DNA from: Polaromonas sp.
Lineage (GTDB): Bacteria; Pseudomonadota; Gammaproteobacteria; Burkholderiales; Burkholderiaceae_C
Direction: 5' to 3'
DNA: 54,526 nucleotides
Assembly: GCA_026400075.1 (NCBI GenBank)
Contig: JAPLPS010000074.1
Coordinates: 1 to 54,526, forward strand
Under the pieces are notes generated by a model. The model ran no database searches. It was not told the DNA's origin and saw only the letters and a list, made by a program, of their open reading frames with translations. A program made the translations under genes and the position numbers. Positions 36,818-46,393 of this stretch are shown here, piece after piece; position 1 is the stretch's first letter, and each line of letters starts with the position of its first letter.

Positions 36818-37896
36818 GTTGAACGTATTCCTTGAAAGAGGTGAAGGGTTGGCGACAAGTCGGGTGTCGAGTCGCGTTCCACGACCTCACCGGCGATGAG
36901 TTGAGGCCCGGCGCTGGCGGGCGCTTCGCCCTGGATAAGGGTCAACAAGGTTTCAACAGCGGCACGGCCCATCGCAAAGTAGGGCAGCGTGACCGTGCTG
37001 AGCCGTGGCCGCAGAAGCTGACAAATCATGGGGTCGTTGTCGAAGCCCATCAGCGCCAATTCTTCCGGCATGCGAATGCCCAGCTGTTCCAGAATGCGCG
37101 CGGCATGGGCGGCCATGATGTCGTTGCCCAGGCACAGGGCGCTGGGGCGGTTTGGCGCCCCCATGACGTCCCGCAGGATGCCTGGCAAAGGGGCCAGCGG
37201 GTCTTGCTTGTCCGCGCCGTCGAGTACGCCAATGCGCACGGGGCAATCCTGCGCCTGGAGCCCGGCCCGCGCGCAGGCTTCGATGAAAGCCGCCTTGCGC
37301 AGCCGGCCCGCGACCGTCGCCTCGTTCAGGCCAATATAGGCAATGCGCCGGTGTCCGCGTTGCACCAGATGGTTCACCGCCAAAGTCTGGCCCAGGGTGT
37401 CATCGGGCACCACGGCGGGAGTCCGGTTCTGATCAAAACAGTTGACCAGCACCAGCGGCGTTTTGCCGTGTTTTGGCAGCCAGACCTGCTGATGGAATGG
37501 CGCGGCATAGATGACGCCCTCGACCCGGTGCGAAATAAAGGTTTGCATCAACTCGGCGGCCGTATCCGGGTTGCCCGCCATGTCGCCAATCAGCAACGTC
37601 TTGCTGGCGCCGCTGCACACCTCCTGGGCGCCGCGCAGCAGGTGGATGTCAGACAGACCTTCGGTGATGAACGGGCTGTTGCTGGCTGAAATCAGCCCGG
37701 TGATCAAGCCGATCAGTCCGGATTTGGAGGAGCGCATCATGCGCGCGCCGCGATGCGGCTCGTAGCCGAGCATCTCAATCGCCGCGCTTACTTTTGTGCG
37801 TGTTTCGGGGCGGATAGAGGTCTCATTGTTGACCACGCGGGAGACGGTTTTGATGGACACGCCTGCGAGTTTGGCCACGTCGAAGATGGTCGCCAT
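36811..37896 (-). CDS. LacI-family transcriptional repressor
   Basis: 361 residues. The N-terminal HTH is TIFDVAKLAGVSIKTVSRVVNNETSIRPETRTKV, with the hinge helix near GYEPHRGARMM, followed by a periplasmic-binding-protein-like sensor (SGLIGLITGLISASNSPF, RGHRRIAYIGL, MGFDNDPMICQLLRPRLSTV). Divergent from the ABC importer operon and upstream of the hydrolase, so it likely controls both in response to a sugar. LacI-type palindromes lie in the intergenic region. Confidence 0.93.
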   Translation of the reverse strand: MATIFDVAKLAGVSIKTVSRVVNNETSIRPETRTKVSAAIEMLGYEPHRGARMMRSSKSGLIGLITGLISASNSPFITEGLSDIHLLRGAQEVCSGASKTLLIGDMAGNPDTAAELMQTFISHRVEGVIYAAPFHQQVWLPKHGKTPLVLVNCFDQNRTPAVVPDDTLGQTLAVNHLVQRGHRRIAYIGLNEATVAGRLRKAAFIEACARAGLQAQDCPVRIGVLDGADKQDPLAPLPGILRDVMGAPNRPSALCLGNDIMAAHAARILEQLGIRMPEELALMGFDNDPMICQLLRPRLSTVTLPYFAMGRAAVETLLTLIQGEAPASAGPQLIAGEVVERDSTPDLSPTLHLFQGIRSTC

Positions 37897-37925
37897 AAGT
37901 GGATTTTTTTGAGATCTTGAAGTGG

Positions 37926-37945
37926 AAATGACAACGTTATTTTAA
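37926..37945. promoter_or_regulatory. LacI operator candidate near the repressor gene
   Basis: AATGACAA-CG-TTATTTTA, 30 nt upstream of the lacI-type start. The left arm is identical to the perfect operator at 38124, and the central CG is typical of LacI-family sites. Probably autoregulates the repressor and hydrolase. Confidence 0.4.
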
Positions 37946-38085
37946 TCACATTTTTTCAGGATCATCGTGCTGAAAAGCAGGGTATTGAATAATGAAGTGA
38001 TGTTGATAAGTTTATAAGTCATTGAAAATAAACAAATTTTATGAAATATTTTTCTGAAAAAGAAAAACATAGGGTTTTCACTGGG

Positions 38086-38113
38086 TTGACTATTTCAGCC
38101 AAAATTTTAACAA
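38086..38113 (+). promoter_or_regulatory. Candidate promoter of the sugar ABC operon
   Basis: TTGACT at 38086 and a weak TAACAA at 38108 (16-nt spacer), just upstream of the perfect palindrome at 38124. Surrounding DNA is AT-rich. A repressor on the palindrome would block the start site. Confidence 0.4.
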
Positions 38114-38123
38114 TTCCAGCCTA

Positions 38124-38141
38124 AATGACAACATTGTCATT
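38124..38141. promoter_or_regulatory. LacI-family operator of the sugar ABC operon
   Basis: AATGACAA-CA-TTGTCATT, perfect 8-bp inverted repeat with a 2-nt centre, 37 nt before the binding-protein start. It fits the size of a LacI-family operator and lies beside the divergent repressor gene. Confidence 0.65.
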
Positions 38142-38177
38142 GAGCTAAAACCCGTGCAATACAACCAGGAGATTTTT

Positions 38178-39446
38178 ATGAACGTCCAACTTTCGGTTTT
38201 GTGCCGTCGTCTTGCCGTGGCAGGTCTTGTCACCCTCAGCGCCAGCGCCGCGTATGCCCAAACCAGCCTGAGCATGTGGTATCACGGTGCCGGCAACAAG
38301 GCTGAAAAAGACATTCTTGCCAGCATCATCAAGGACTTCAATGCCAGCCAGAAAAGCTGGAAGGTTCAACTGGAGGAGTTTCCGCAGGAGTCCTACAACA
38401 CGTCCGTGGTGGCCGCTGCCACGGCTGGCAAGTTGCCCGACATCATGGATATCGACGGCCCCATCATGCCGAACTGGGCCTGGTCCAAGTACCTGCAGCC
38501 CCTGAGCCTGCCAGCTGGCGCCATCGACAAATTTTTGCCTGGCACGATTGGCCACTACAACGGCCGGGTGTACTCGGTCGGTCTGTGGGATGCGGCCTGC
38601 GCCATCTTCGCGCGCAAATCCGTCTTGCAGGAACACGGCATCCGCATCCCGACGCTGGACAAGCCCTGGACCAAGAGTGAGTTCGACGGCGCCTTGGTGA
38701 CCTTGCAAAAGAGTGGCAAATTCCAGTACCCCATCGATCTTGGCATGGCCTGGAAGGGGGAGTGGTATTCCTATGGCTTTGGTCCGTTCCTGCAGAGCCA
38801 CGGTGGCGACCTGCTCAATGCCGCCACGCCCACGGCCAATGGCACGCTCAACAGCAAGGCTGGCATGGCGTTTGGCGATTGGTGGCAAAGTGTCTTTACC
38901 CGCAAGATGACGCCGGGCACCTCGCAGGACGGTGCTGACCGTGAGACCGGCTTCATCAACGGCAAATATGCCATGCAATGGAATGGCAACTGGGCGGCAC
39001 TGCCAGCGCTGAAGAAGTACGGCAGCGACATGCTGTTCCTGCCAGCGCCAGATTTTGGCAAAGGCGGCAAGATTGGCGGGGCCTCCTGGCAATTTGGCGT
39101 CTCCGCGACTTCCAAAAATGCCAAAGGCGCCAATGCGTTCATCGCGTTTTCTTTGCAGGACAAATATATGGCCGCGTTCTCCGACGCCATCGGCCTGATC
39201 CCGTCCACGGCAGCGGCGGCGGCCATGACCAAAAACTACGCCAAGGGCGGTCAGATGGAGGTGTTCTTCAGCCTGGCGGCCAAGCAGGCCACGCTGCGTG
39301 CCATCACCCCGGCCTATCCGGTGGCGACGCGCGAGTTTGAGAAGGCTCTCGCAGACATCGCCAACGGTGCCAAAGTGGCTGATGCGCTGGATACCGCCGC
39401 CGACGCCATCGACACCGACCTGAAGAAAAACAACAACTACCGCTGA
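38178..39446 (+). CDS. Sugar ABC transporter substrate-binding protein
   Basis: 422-residue periplasmic protein with signal peptide AVAGLVTLSASAAYAQ and the CUT1/family 1 binding-protein pattern LSMWYHGAGNKAEKDILASIIKDFN, LPDIMDIDGP, and MQWNGNWAALPALKKYG. First gene of an importer operon. ATG 38178 follows AGGAG. The ligand is probably an oligosaccharide given the neighbouring glycoside hydrolase. Confidence 0.92.
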   Translation: MNVQLSVLCRRLAVAGLVTLSASAAYAQTSLSMWYHGAGNKAEKDILASIIKDFNASQKSWKVQLEEFPQESYNTSVVAAATAGKLPDIMDIDGPIMPNWAWSKYLQPLSLPAGAIDKFLPGTIGHYNGRVYSVGLWDAACAIFARKSVLQEHGIRIPTLDKPWTKSEFDGALVTLQKSGKFQYPIDLGMAWKGEWYSYGFGPFLQSHGGDLLNAATPTANGTLNSKAGMAFGDWWQSVFTRKMTPGTSQDGADRETGFINGKYAMQWNGNWAALPALKKYGSDMLFLPAPDFGKGGKIGGASWQFGVSATSKNAKGANAFIAFSLQDKYMAAFSDAIGLIPSTAAAAAMTKNYAKGGQMEVFFSLAAKQATLRAITPAYPVATREFEKALADIANGAKVADALDTAADAIDTDLKKNNNYR

Positions 39447-39454
39447 GATGTCGC

Positions 39455-40549
39455 ATGAACAATAAATCAGGTTTGGCGCCCGGCGCGGCCGGTGCAAGGC
39501 GCGCGGGATGGATGATGGTCTCACCGGCCATGGCCTTGATGGGCTTGTTCCTGATCGCGCCGTTTTTGCTGGCGTTTGTTATCTCGTTCACCAACCAGCG
39601 CCTGGTGTCCCCCAACCCGACAGAGTTCGTCGGCCTGGAGAACTACCGGCAGATGCTGGGGGTCGGCGTTTTGACTTTGACGCCGCAGCGCGACGACAAA
39701 AACGCCATCGTCCGGCAGGCCGATGGCCAGCCCCAGTACTCCGACGTGCGCCAATTCACGCGGGATCATCCGGACCACCCGCAGCTCAACCGCATGCGCG
39801 AGTGGTTCCAGTTGCCTTGGCCTGGCGAGACCCGCGTCCTTGTGCTGGCGAAGGACGTGATTTTCATGAAGGCCCTCGTCAACACCGTGCTGTTTGCGGC
39901 GGTGGTGGCGCCGGTGCAGGCCATGCTGGCCTTGTTGCTGGCCATGCTGATCAATCAGCCCTTGCGCGGCATCAACGTTTTCCGCGCGATTTACTTCATG
40001 CCGGTGGTGATCTCCATGGTGGTGGTCGCTTTTCTTTGGCGCTTCATCTACAGCGGCAACGCGGGCTTGCTGAACTCCTTGCTGGTGCAGCTGAGTTTCG
40101 GCTACTTTCAGCCGGTGGACTGGCTCGGCCAACCTAGCACCGCCCTGGGCGCCATCATGGCCATGTCGATCTGGCAGGGCGTGGGCTTTCACATGGTGAT
40201 CTGGCTGTCCGGCCTGCAGACGATATCGGTGTCGCTGTACGAAGCGGCGGCCCTGGAGGGCGCCTCGCACTGGCAGCGCTTTCGCTACGTGACCTGGCCC
40301 GGCCTGCGCAACACCGCCGTATTGATCATGGTGGTGATCACCATGCAGGCCTTCACCCTGTACCCGCAAATTGACGTGATGACGCGCGGCGGCCCGCTCG
40401 ACTCAACCCAGTCGCTGGTCTTTCAGGCGGTCGAGCGTGGCTATGGCAAACAGGATATTGCCGGCGGCTCCGCGATCAGCGTCTTCCTGTTCCTTTTCGT
40501 TCTGGCTGTGTCCCTGGGCCAGCGTTACCTGACCCGAGAGAAAGACTGA
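39455..40549 (+). CDS. Sugar ABC transporter permease (MalF/UgpA type)
   Basis: 364 residues, about six to seven membrane helices; the EAA loop is YEAAALEGASHWQRFRYVTWPGLRNT. A long soluble insertion lies after the first helix (residues about 45-125), as in some MalF-like permeases. 8 nt after the binding-protein gene. Confidence 0.92.
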   Translation: MNNKSGLAPGAAGARRAGWMMVSPAMALMGLFLIAPFLLAFVISFTNQRLVSPNPTEFVGLENYRQMLGVGVLTLTPQRDDKNAIVRQADGQPQYSDVRQFTRDHPDHPQLNRMREWFQLPWPGETRVLVLAKDVIFMKALVNTVLFAAVVAPVQAMLALLLAMLINQPLRGINVFRAIYFMPVVISMVVVAFLWRFIYSGNAGLLNSLLVQLSFGYFQPVDWLGQPSTALGAIMAMSIWQGVGFHMVIWLSGLQTISVSLYEAAALEGASHWQRFRYVTWPGLRNTAVLIMVVITMQAFTLYPQIDVMTRGGPLDSTQSLVFQAVERGYGKQDIAGGSAISVFLFLFVLAVSLGQRYLTREKD

Positions 40550-40550
40550 C

Positions 40551-41426
40551 ATGCCCCAATCCATCTGGCCCGACATCGCCCGGCGCCTGCTCAACTACCT
40601 TGTGTTGAGCTGGATCGCGCTGGTCTTCATTTTTCCGATTGTCTTCATGGTCGTGTCGTCCCTGAAACCCGACCTGCAGCTGCTGCAGGACGCGCGTTCC
40701 TTGCGGGCCTTCCTGCCCGTCGGCGACATCTCCCTGGACAACTACCGCATGGCGTTCGAGCGCGCGCCCATCGCGCATTTCATTTTTAATTCCGTGCTGG
40801 TCACGGCCGTCACCCTGGTGCTGTCGCTGGCGGTGTGTTCGATGGCCGCCTTTGCTTTTGTGTTCCTGGAGTTTCCGGGGCGCAACGCGATGCTGGCCGT
40901 GGTCATCGCGACCTTCATCGTTCCCTTCGAGGCGATTGCGATTCCCTTGCTGCTGGTGGTTAACAACCTGCCCTGGATCGGGGCTGGAGGGGTGGAAATC
41001 GGCTGGCTCAACTCCTACCATGTGCAGATCATTCCGTTCATTGCGGACGCGCTCACCATCTTTTTGTTTGTCCAGTACTTTCGGGATCTGCCCAAGGAAT
41101 TGGTCGAAGCCGCCCGGGTCGATGGCGCCCGCTATTTCGAGATCTACCGGCGCGTGATATTGCCGCTGTCGGGGCCGGTTTTTGCCACGGCCGCCATTCT
41201 TAAATTCCTGGCCATGTACAACCAATACCTGTGGCCCGTCATGGTCGCGCAAAAGGAAGAATACCGCCCGGTCATGGTCGGCCTGCAGTACTTCTTTCAG
41301 CTCAATATTGCCTGGGGCGAAATGATGGCCTATCTCACCATCATCACGGTGCCGGTGCTGCTCTTTTACCTGAGCCTGCAGCGCGCCTTCATTGCCTCCA
41401 TCGCATCGACCGGCATCAAGGGCTGA
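40551..41426 (+). CDS. Sugar ABC transporter permease (MalG/UgpE type)
   Basis: 291 residues with six membrane helices. The EAA loop VEAARVDGARYFEIYRRVILPLSGPV contacts the ATPase. Begins 1 nt after the first permease stop, so it is translationally close-coupled. Confidence 0.93.
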   Translation: MPQSIWPDIARRLLNYLVLSWIALVFIFPIVFMVVSSLKPDLQLLQDARSLRAFLPVGDISLDNYRMAFERAPIAHFIFNSVLVTAVTLVLSLAVCSMAAFAFVFLEFPGRNAMLAVVIATFIVPFEAIAIPLLLVVNNLPWIGAGGVEIGWLNSYHVQIIPFIADALTIFLFVQYFRDLPKELVEAARVDGARYFEIYRRVILPLSGPVFATAAILKFLAMYNQYLWPVMVAQKEEYRPVMVGLQYFFQLNIAWGEMMAYLTIITVPVLLFYLSLQRAFIASIASTGIKG

Positions 41427-41469
41427 CCCTTTTTACGGCCTCACCTCAAATTATCAGAGAACCACTGAC

Positions 41470-42480
<1,011 letters not shown>

Positions 42481-42588
42481 CCATGCGCGGCAGCGCAAAC
42501 CATCGAGGACAACAAGAGTTACCCGATCAAGGGATCCTGTTGATAGCGCAGCCGTTCATCATCAAAACCATTTCACCGGAGTCCCCCC

Positions 42589-43950
42589 ATGAAAAATCCC
42601 CTCGAACTCACCGCAGGTGTGAGGGCTCAGCGTGCGCAGATGGCGTTTCTGGTGTTCGGGCTGGCCTGTTCGCTGCCAGTTGCGGGCCAGACGCTGGATG
42701 TCTGGGTTCACGCCGGGCAGGGGCCGGAGCGCGATGTTTACACGGCATCGATCAAGGCGTTCAACGAGGCGGTGCGCAATCTCGGCGGCAAGGGGCAGGC
42801 TGTCCTGGTTCCAGTGCCTGAAGTGAGTTACAACGAGGCGGTGGCGAAGGCGGCGGCTGACAGGCGGCTGCCTTGTGTGCTTGAGTTCGATGGCCCGAAT
42901 GTCGCAGCCTACGCTGCGGCGGGACACCTGCTGCCGCTGGAAAACGTGCAGTCGCTGGCCAGGATTCGCAATTCGATGCTTGGGTCGCTGGTGCGTCAGG
43001 GAACGGTCAATGGGCGGCTGTACAGCGTGGCTCAATACGACTCAGGTCTGGCGCTATGGGGAAATCGGAACATGCTGAATGCCGTCGGTGTGCGAATTCC
43101 AGCCAGAGCGGGCGACGGCTGGACGCTGACCGAGTTTGACGACGTGCTCAAGCGGCTGAAGAACGCTGGCGTGCCTTCGCCGCTGGACATGAAGTTCAAC
43201 TATGGCGCTGGAGAATGGTTCACTTATGGGTTTGCCCCGATTGTTCAGGGCTTCGGCGGCGACCTGATCGAGCGCCGCAGCATGCGCAGTGCCCAGGGTG
43301 TCCTCAACGGCCCGGGCGCCGTCAAGGCCATGAGCGCCTTGCAGGGCTGGATCAAGGCCGGTTACGTGGATGTCATGCCGAAGGATGATCTCGCATTCGT
43401 CGAAGGTCGCTCGGCCCTGTCTTGGGTGGGGCATTGGGTTTACAAGGACTACAAGCAAGCGCTTGGAGACAAGCTGGTGCTGATGCCCCTGCCGCGCTTC
43501 GGTGTGCGGCCCGTGGTTGGCTCCGGGTCGTGGAACTTCGGTATCGCGGCGTCGTGCAAGGAGCCCCAGCTCGCCATTCGTTTTATTGAACACCTGATGA
43601 GTAGCGCTGAGGTGCTGCGCGTCACGGAGGTAAACGGCGCGGTACCCGGCACTGGCGCCGCGATGGCATTTAGCCGTCACTATGGGCCCACTGGAGAGCT
43701 GCGCCTGTACGCCGACCAGCTGCTGTCGGGCCAGGCTCAGGTGCGTCCGGCTTCACCGAATTACCCTGTGATTACGGCCGAGTTTTCAAATGCCGTGAAT
43801 CGCATCGCTCGCGGTGCAGACCCTCAGCAGACACTCAACCAGGCGGTGATCAACATAGACCGAAAAATAGAGAAAGCGCAAAGTTCACCCGCCAGCGTTC
43901 AAGGCGAAGGTGGGGCTGGAGGCCTTGCGCGGGGTCAGGAAGGTCAATGA
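42589..43950 (+). CDS. Second sugar-binding protein, 3' end fused to an IS relic
   Basis: 453 residues. Signal peptide (FLVFGLACSLPVAGQ) and binding-protein fold (LDVWVHAGQGPERDVYTASIKAFNEA, CVLEFDGPNVAAY, LSWVGHWVYKDYKQAL), distantly like the first binding protein at 38178. Homology ends near NIDRKIEKAQ; the last 20 or so residues are read from IS3-type orfA DNA in the wrong frame. The native tail is thus lost, though only a few residues may be missing. Follows the ATPase gene by 108 nt. Confidence 0.85.
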   Translation: MKNPLELTAGVRAQRAQMAFLVFGLACSLPVAGQTLDVWVHAGQGPERDVYTASIKAFNEAVRNLGGKGQAVLVPVPEVSYNEAVAKAAADRRLPCVLEFDGPNVAAYAAAGHLLPLENVQSLARIRNSMLGSLVRQGTVNGRLYSVAQYDSGLALWGNRNMLNAVGVRIPARAGDGWTLTEFDDVLKRLKNAGVPSPLDMKFNYGAGEWFTYGFAPIVQGFGGDLIERRSMRSAQGVLNGPGAVKAMSALQGWIKAGYVDVMPKDDLAFVEGRSALSWVGHWVYKDYKQALGDKLVLMPLPRFGVRPVVGSGSWNFGIAASCKEPQLAIRFIEHLMSSAEVLRVTEVNGAVPGTGAAMAFSRHYGPTGELRLYADQLLSGQAQVRPASPNYPVITAEFSNAVNRIARGADPQQTLNQAVINIDRKIEKAQSSPASVQGEGGAGGLARGQEGQ

Positions 43951-44000
43951 GATCGGTCAGGCGTTTGGCGTCCACCCGGTGCAGGTAAACCCGTGGAAAA
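43877..44000 (+). mobile_element. IS3-family orfA relic
   Basis: In the frame beginning near 43890 the DNA encodes FKAKVGLEALRGVRKVNEIG followed by QAFGVHPVQVNPWKKD, the N-terminal HTH of IS3-family OrfA (usual FKAKVALEALRGEKTV...FGVHPxQVxxWKK). No intact orfA, orfB or terminal repeats follow, so only a fragment remains. Confidence 0.8.
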
Positions 44001-44496
44001 AGGATATTCCGGGTAAGCGCCCAGTCCACTTTAGTTCGGACGTGAAAGAAAACTCCTTTCACTCGGGCGATTCCAGTTTTCTTTTTCCAGAAAAATTTTT
44101 CCAAGGTGCTCGCAAGAGCACCTTTTTTTTGGGCAAAAATTATTGGAGTACACACCATGAATTGAGTTGATTTTTCTCAATTTGCGGCGAGATTGAAGTG
44201 AAGAACAAGGTATTTAACCCTGTTTTGTGGTGTAACCGAGACATCAAAATGCCTGGATTAGCACAGGGCATTCCCTAGGTTAATAAACCAAAATTAATTA
44301 ACTTAACGGCTTTTTGAGAGAGAAAACCACTGCAACGCAGTGCTGCGTAACGCGCTGGTAACTGATCTCGGTGTTTTCCCTGTGTAATAAATAAATGAAT
44401 GTGATTTAGAAAATAATTGCATCGCTCCTCCCTGCAGGAGCTGCATTGGCAGCGTTTAGATCTGCCGTTTTTAAACTTTCATCACTGGCAATTTTC
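44001..44496. other. Intergenic region before the porin gene
   Basis: Contains the terminator at 44103 and an AT-rich stretch with GTTAAT / ATTAAC repeats near 44280-44303. No gene recognised. Probably holds the porin promoter. Confidence 0.5.
44103..44130 (+). terminator. Strong Rho-independent terminator downstream of the sugar operon
   Basis: AAGGTGCTC-GCAA-GAGCACCTT, a perfect 9-bp stem with a GCAA tetraloop and eight Ts. Confidence 0.9.
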
Positions 44497-45450
44497 ATGA
44501 ATCACACTGTCAATTCTTCCGTTCGCACTGCTGCTGCCGCTGCCATCCTGTCGCTGGGTGGCGCAGCCTTTGCCGCCCCCGTGTTTGATGCCAACATAGA
44601 GTTTGATAACACCTACCGCAGCGGCAACGCTGTCGCCGCAGCTGACAAGGGTCTGGGCCAGAGCGGGCGGGTTGAATTGAACGCCTCCGGCAAGGCCGGC
44701 ACCAACCTTTTCGTGGCCGCCAAAGCCTCCTACCTGGCCAAGAAAGACGGCACGGTCGCTGCTGACGATATGTGGATTCAACTCGGTTCGGCGGGCGGTG
44801 ATGTCAAGCTCGGGCGTTTTGAAGCGGCTGACCTGTTCCCCCTGGCGCAAGATACCCTGGTCAATCATGCTGGCAACGTTTACGGCACCAACACCTTGCG
44901 CGGCCGCAAGGACGGTTCCCAGTTTCACGCGGCAGGCACCCTGAACCTGAGTGCGGGCCTGAGCCTGGAGTTCGGCGTGGTGGAGAACAAGACCACCGCC
45001 AAGGGTGTGCGTCCGGTGCTGTCCTACGTGAACGGCCCTTTGACGGCGCGTCTGGGCTTTGAAGCGGGCAAGTACGCAGCGGTTGGCGGCGCTTCGGCCA
45101 ATGACGTGCGCGGCGTGGGCGCCACCGTGGGCTACGACTTTGGCGGCTTCAAGCTGACGGGCAATATTGCCAGCGGCAAAACCGATGCGGCGACCCGCAA
45201 CACCCAGAGCGCCGTCGGGGTGACCGCTGCCGCAGGCGGCCTGGTGGTGGGCCTGATTGCGGCCAAGACCGAACAGGCTGTCGGCGAGAGCAAGGTGCAA
45301 ACCGCATATGCGTCCTACAGCATGCCCTTGTTTGACATCAAGGGCGCCACCTGGACGCCAGCGCTCTCGACTTCGACCGCGAAGAACAGCGCCACCGGTT
45401 CTGATGTGAAAGAAAACTCCTTGCGCATCCGCTTTAACTACGCCTTCTGA
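44497..45450 (+). CDS. Outer-membrane porin
   Basis: 317 residues. Signal peptide TAAAAAILSLGGAAFAAP; alternating beta-strand pattern with VKLGRFEAADLF, LSAGLSLEFGVVENKT and a C-terminal RIRFNYAF ending in Phe, as required for BAM assembly. Likely the outer-membrane entry for the sugar handled by the adjacent ABC importer. ATG 44497 is the start that fits the signal peptide. Confidence 0.82.
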   Translation: MNHTVNSSVRTAAAAAILSLGGAAFAAPVFDANIEFDNTYRSGNAVAAADKGLGQSGRVELNASGKAGTNLFVAAKASYLAKKDGTVAADDMWIQLGSAGGDVKLGRFEAADLFPLAQDTLVNHAGNVYGTNTLRGRKDGSQFHAAGTLNLSAGLSLEFGVVENKTTAKGVRPVLSYVNGPLTARLGFEAGKYAAVGGASANDVRGVGATVGYDFGGFKLTGNIASGKTDAATRNTQSAVGVTAAAGGLVVGLIAAKTEQAVGESKVQTAYASYSMPLFDIKGATWTPALSTSTAKNSATGSDVKENSLRIRFNYAF

Positions 45451-45498
45451 TTGACCGGATGGTTCGCGAACGGAATATATTGGCTGAGTGAGATTCGC

Positions 45499-45517
45499 CG
45501 CCAGGCTGGCCCTGGCG
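45499..45517. terminator. Hairpin between porin and NUDIX genes
   Basis: CGCCAGG / CCTGGCG, 7-bp stem with a 5-nt loop, followed by CTTAAAAA. A weak, possibly bidirectional terminator between convergent genes. Confidence 0.35.
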
Positions 45518-45596
45518 CTTAAAAACTATGCACGACACCTGCCGAAACACCGGACGCGCGGCTCTTGACGAATTTGCACTCCCAGACTCAAGCTAT

Positions 45597-46103
45597 TTAT
45601 TTTGGTAGCAGAACGGAAGGGTCTGTGTTGATCAAGTCCAGCGGGTAGCGCTTGCCGGCCAGGTAGTCTTCCAGGCAGCTCAGCAGCAGCGGGCTGCGGT
45701 GCATCGGCGTGGTGGCGCGGATTTCATCCATGCTCAGCCACAGCGCGCGCACGATGCCTACGTCCAGCACCCGCTCCGTCTCATGCGCGCCGAGTTCGCC
45801 GCAAAAAGTAAAGCGCAGGTAAGTCACGTCCAGCGGCTCGGCATGGCCGGGCTGGATCCGCTCAAAGCGCGACAGATACACGCCGACCAGCGCCGTCGGG
45901 GTGAAGTGAAAAGCGGTTTCCTCCAGCGTTTCGCGCACGCAGCCCTGCAGCGGGCTTTCGCCGGGATCCAGGTGACCGGCCGGGTTGTTCAGCCGCAGGC
46001 CGTCCCGGGTTTGCTCCTCGACCAGCAGAAATTTGCGCACGCCGTCAAAGTCCCGTTCAATGACCGCAGCCACCGTGACGTTGGGTTTCCATCGTTTATT
46101 CAT
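45597..46103 (-). CDS. NUDIX hydrolase
   Basis: 168 residues. The Nudix box is GHLDPGESPLQGCVRETLEET, which keeps the catalytic REUxEE residues. N-terminus KPNVTVAAVIERDFDGVRKFLLVEE is typical of the NUDIX protein encoded just upstream of mnmA in Burkholderiales (NudJ-like). Substrate not certain. In this window mnmA is separated from it by the sugar island. Confidence 0.9.
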   Translation of the reverse strand: MNKRWKPNVTVAAVIERDFDGVRKFLLVEEQTRDGLRLNNPAGHLDPGESPLQGCVRETLEETAFHFTPTALVGVYLSRFERIQPGHAEPLDVTYLRFTFCGELGAHETERVLDVGIVRALWLSMDEIRATTPMHRSPLLLSCLEDYLAGKRYPLDLINTDPSVLLPK

Positions 46104-46393
46104 GGCGCCAGATTATCCAGTTCCTTTTTGACACAAACCTTAAGTTTCCAGCCGCTTGGGCTGCGCGAAGGGGAATCGGCCCGTAAAGCGCAGGGGGAAG
46201 TGTTGCGTTGTGGCGGCTGGCATTTTTCTTGCTGCCTGTGCTTGTCTGCAGCAGACTGAAGGGGGTTTTCGCCGGGGTTCTGTATCCTGGCCTTGATTGT
46301 CAAAAAACTCCTGTAAGCTGTGAGACAGTTAAATGTTACGTTCTGGAACAATCCGGTAACGCCAAGAAAAACGAAAGCACTGAGGAGACACCC

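Noticed and set aside
38145-39524. 459-codon minus-strand ORF opposite the sugar-binding protein
   Set aside because: Antisense shadow; the plus-strand gene has a signal peptide, ribosome site and clear family motifs.
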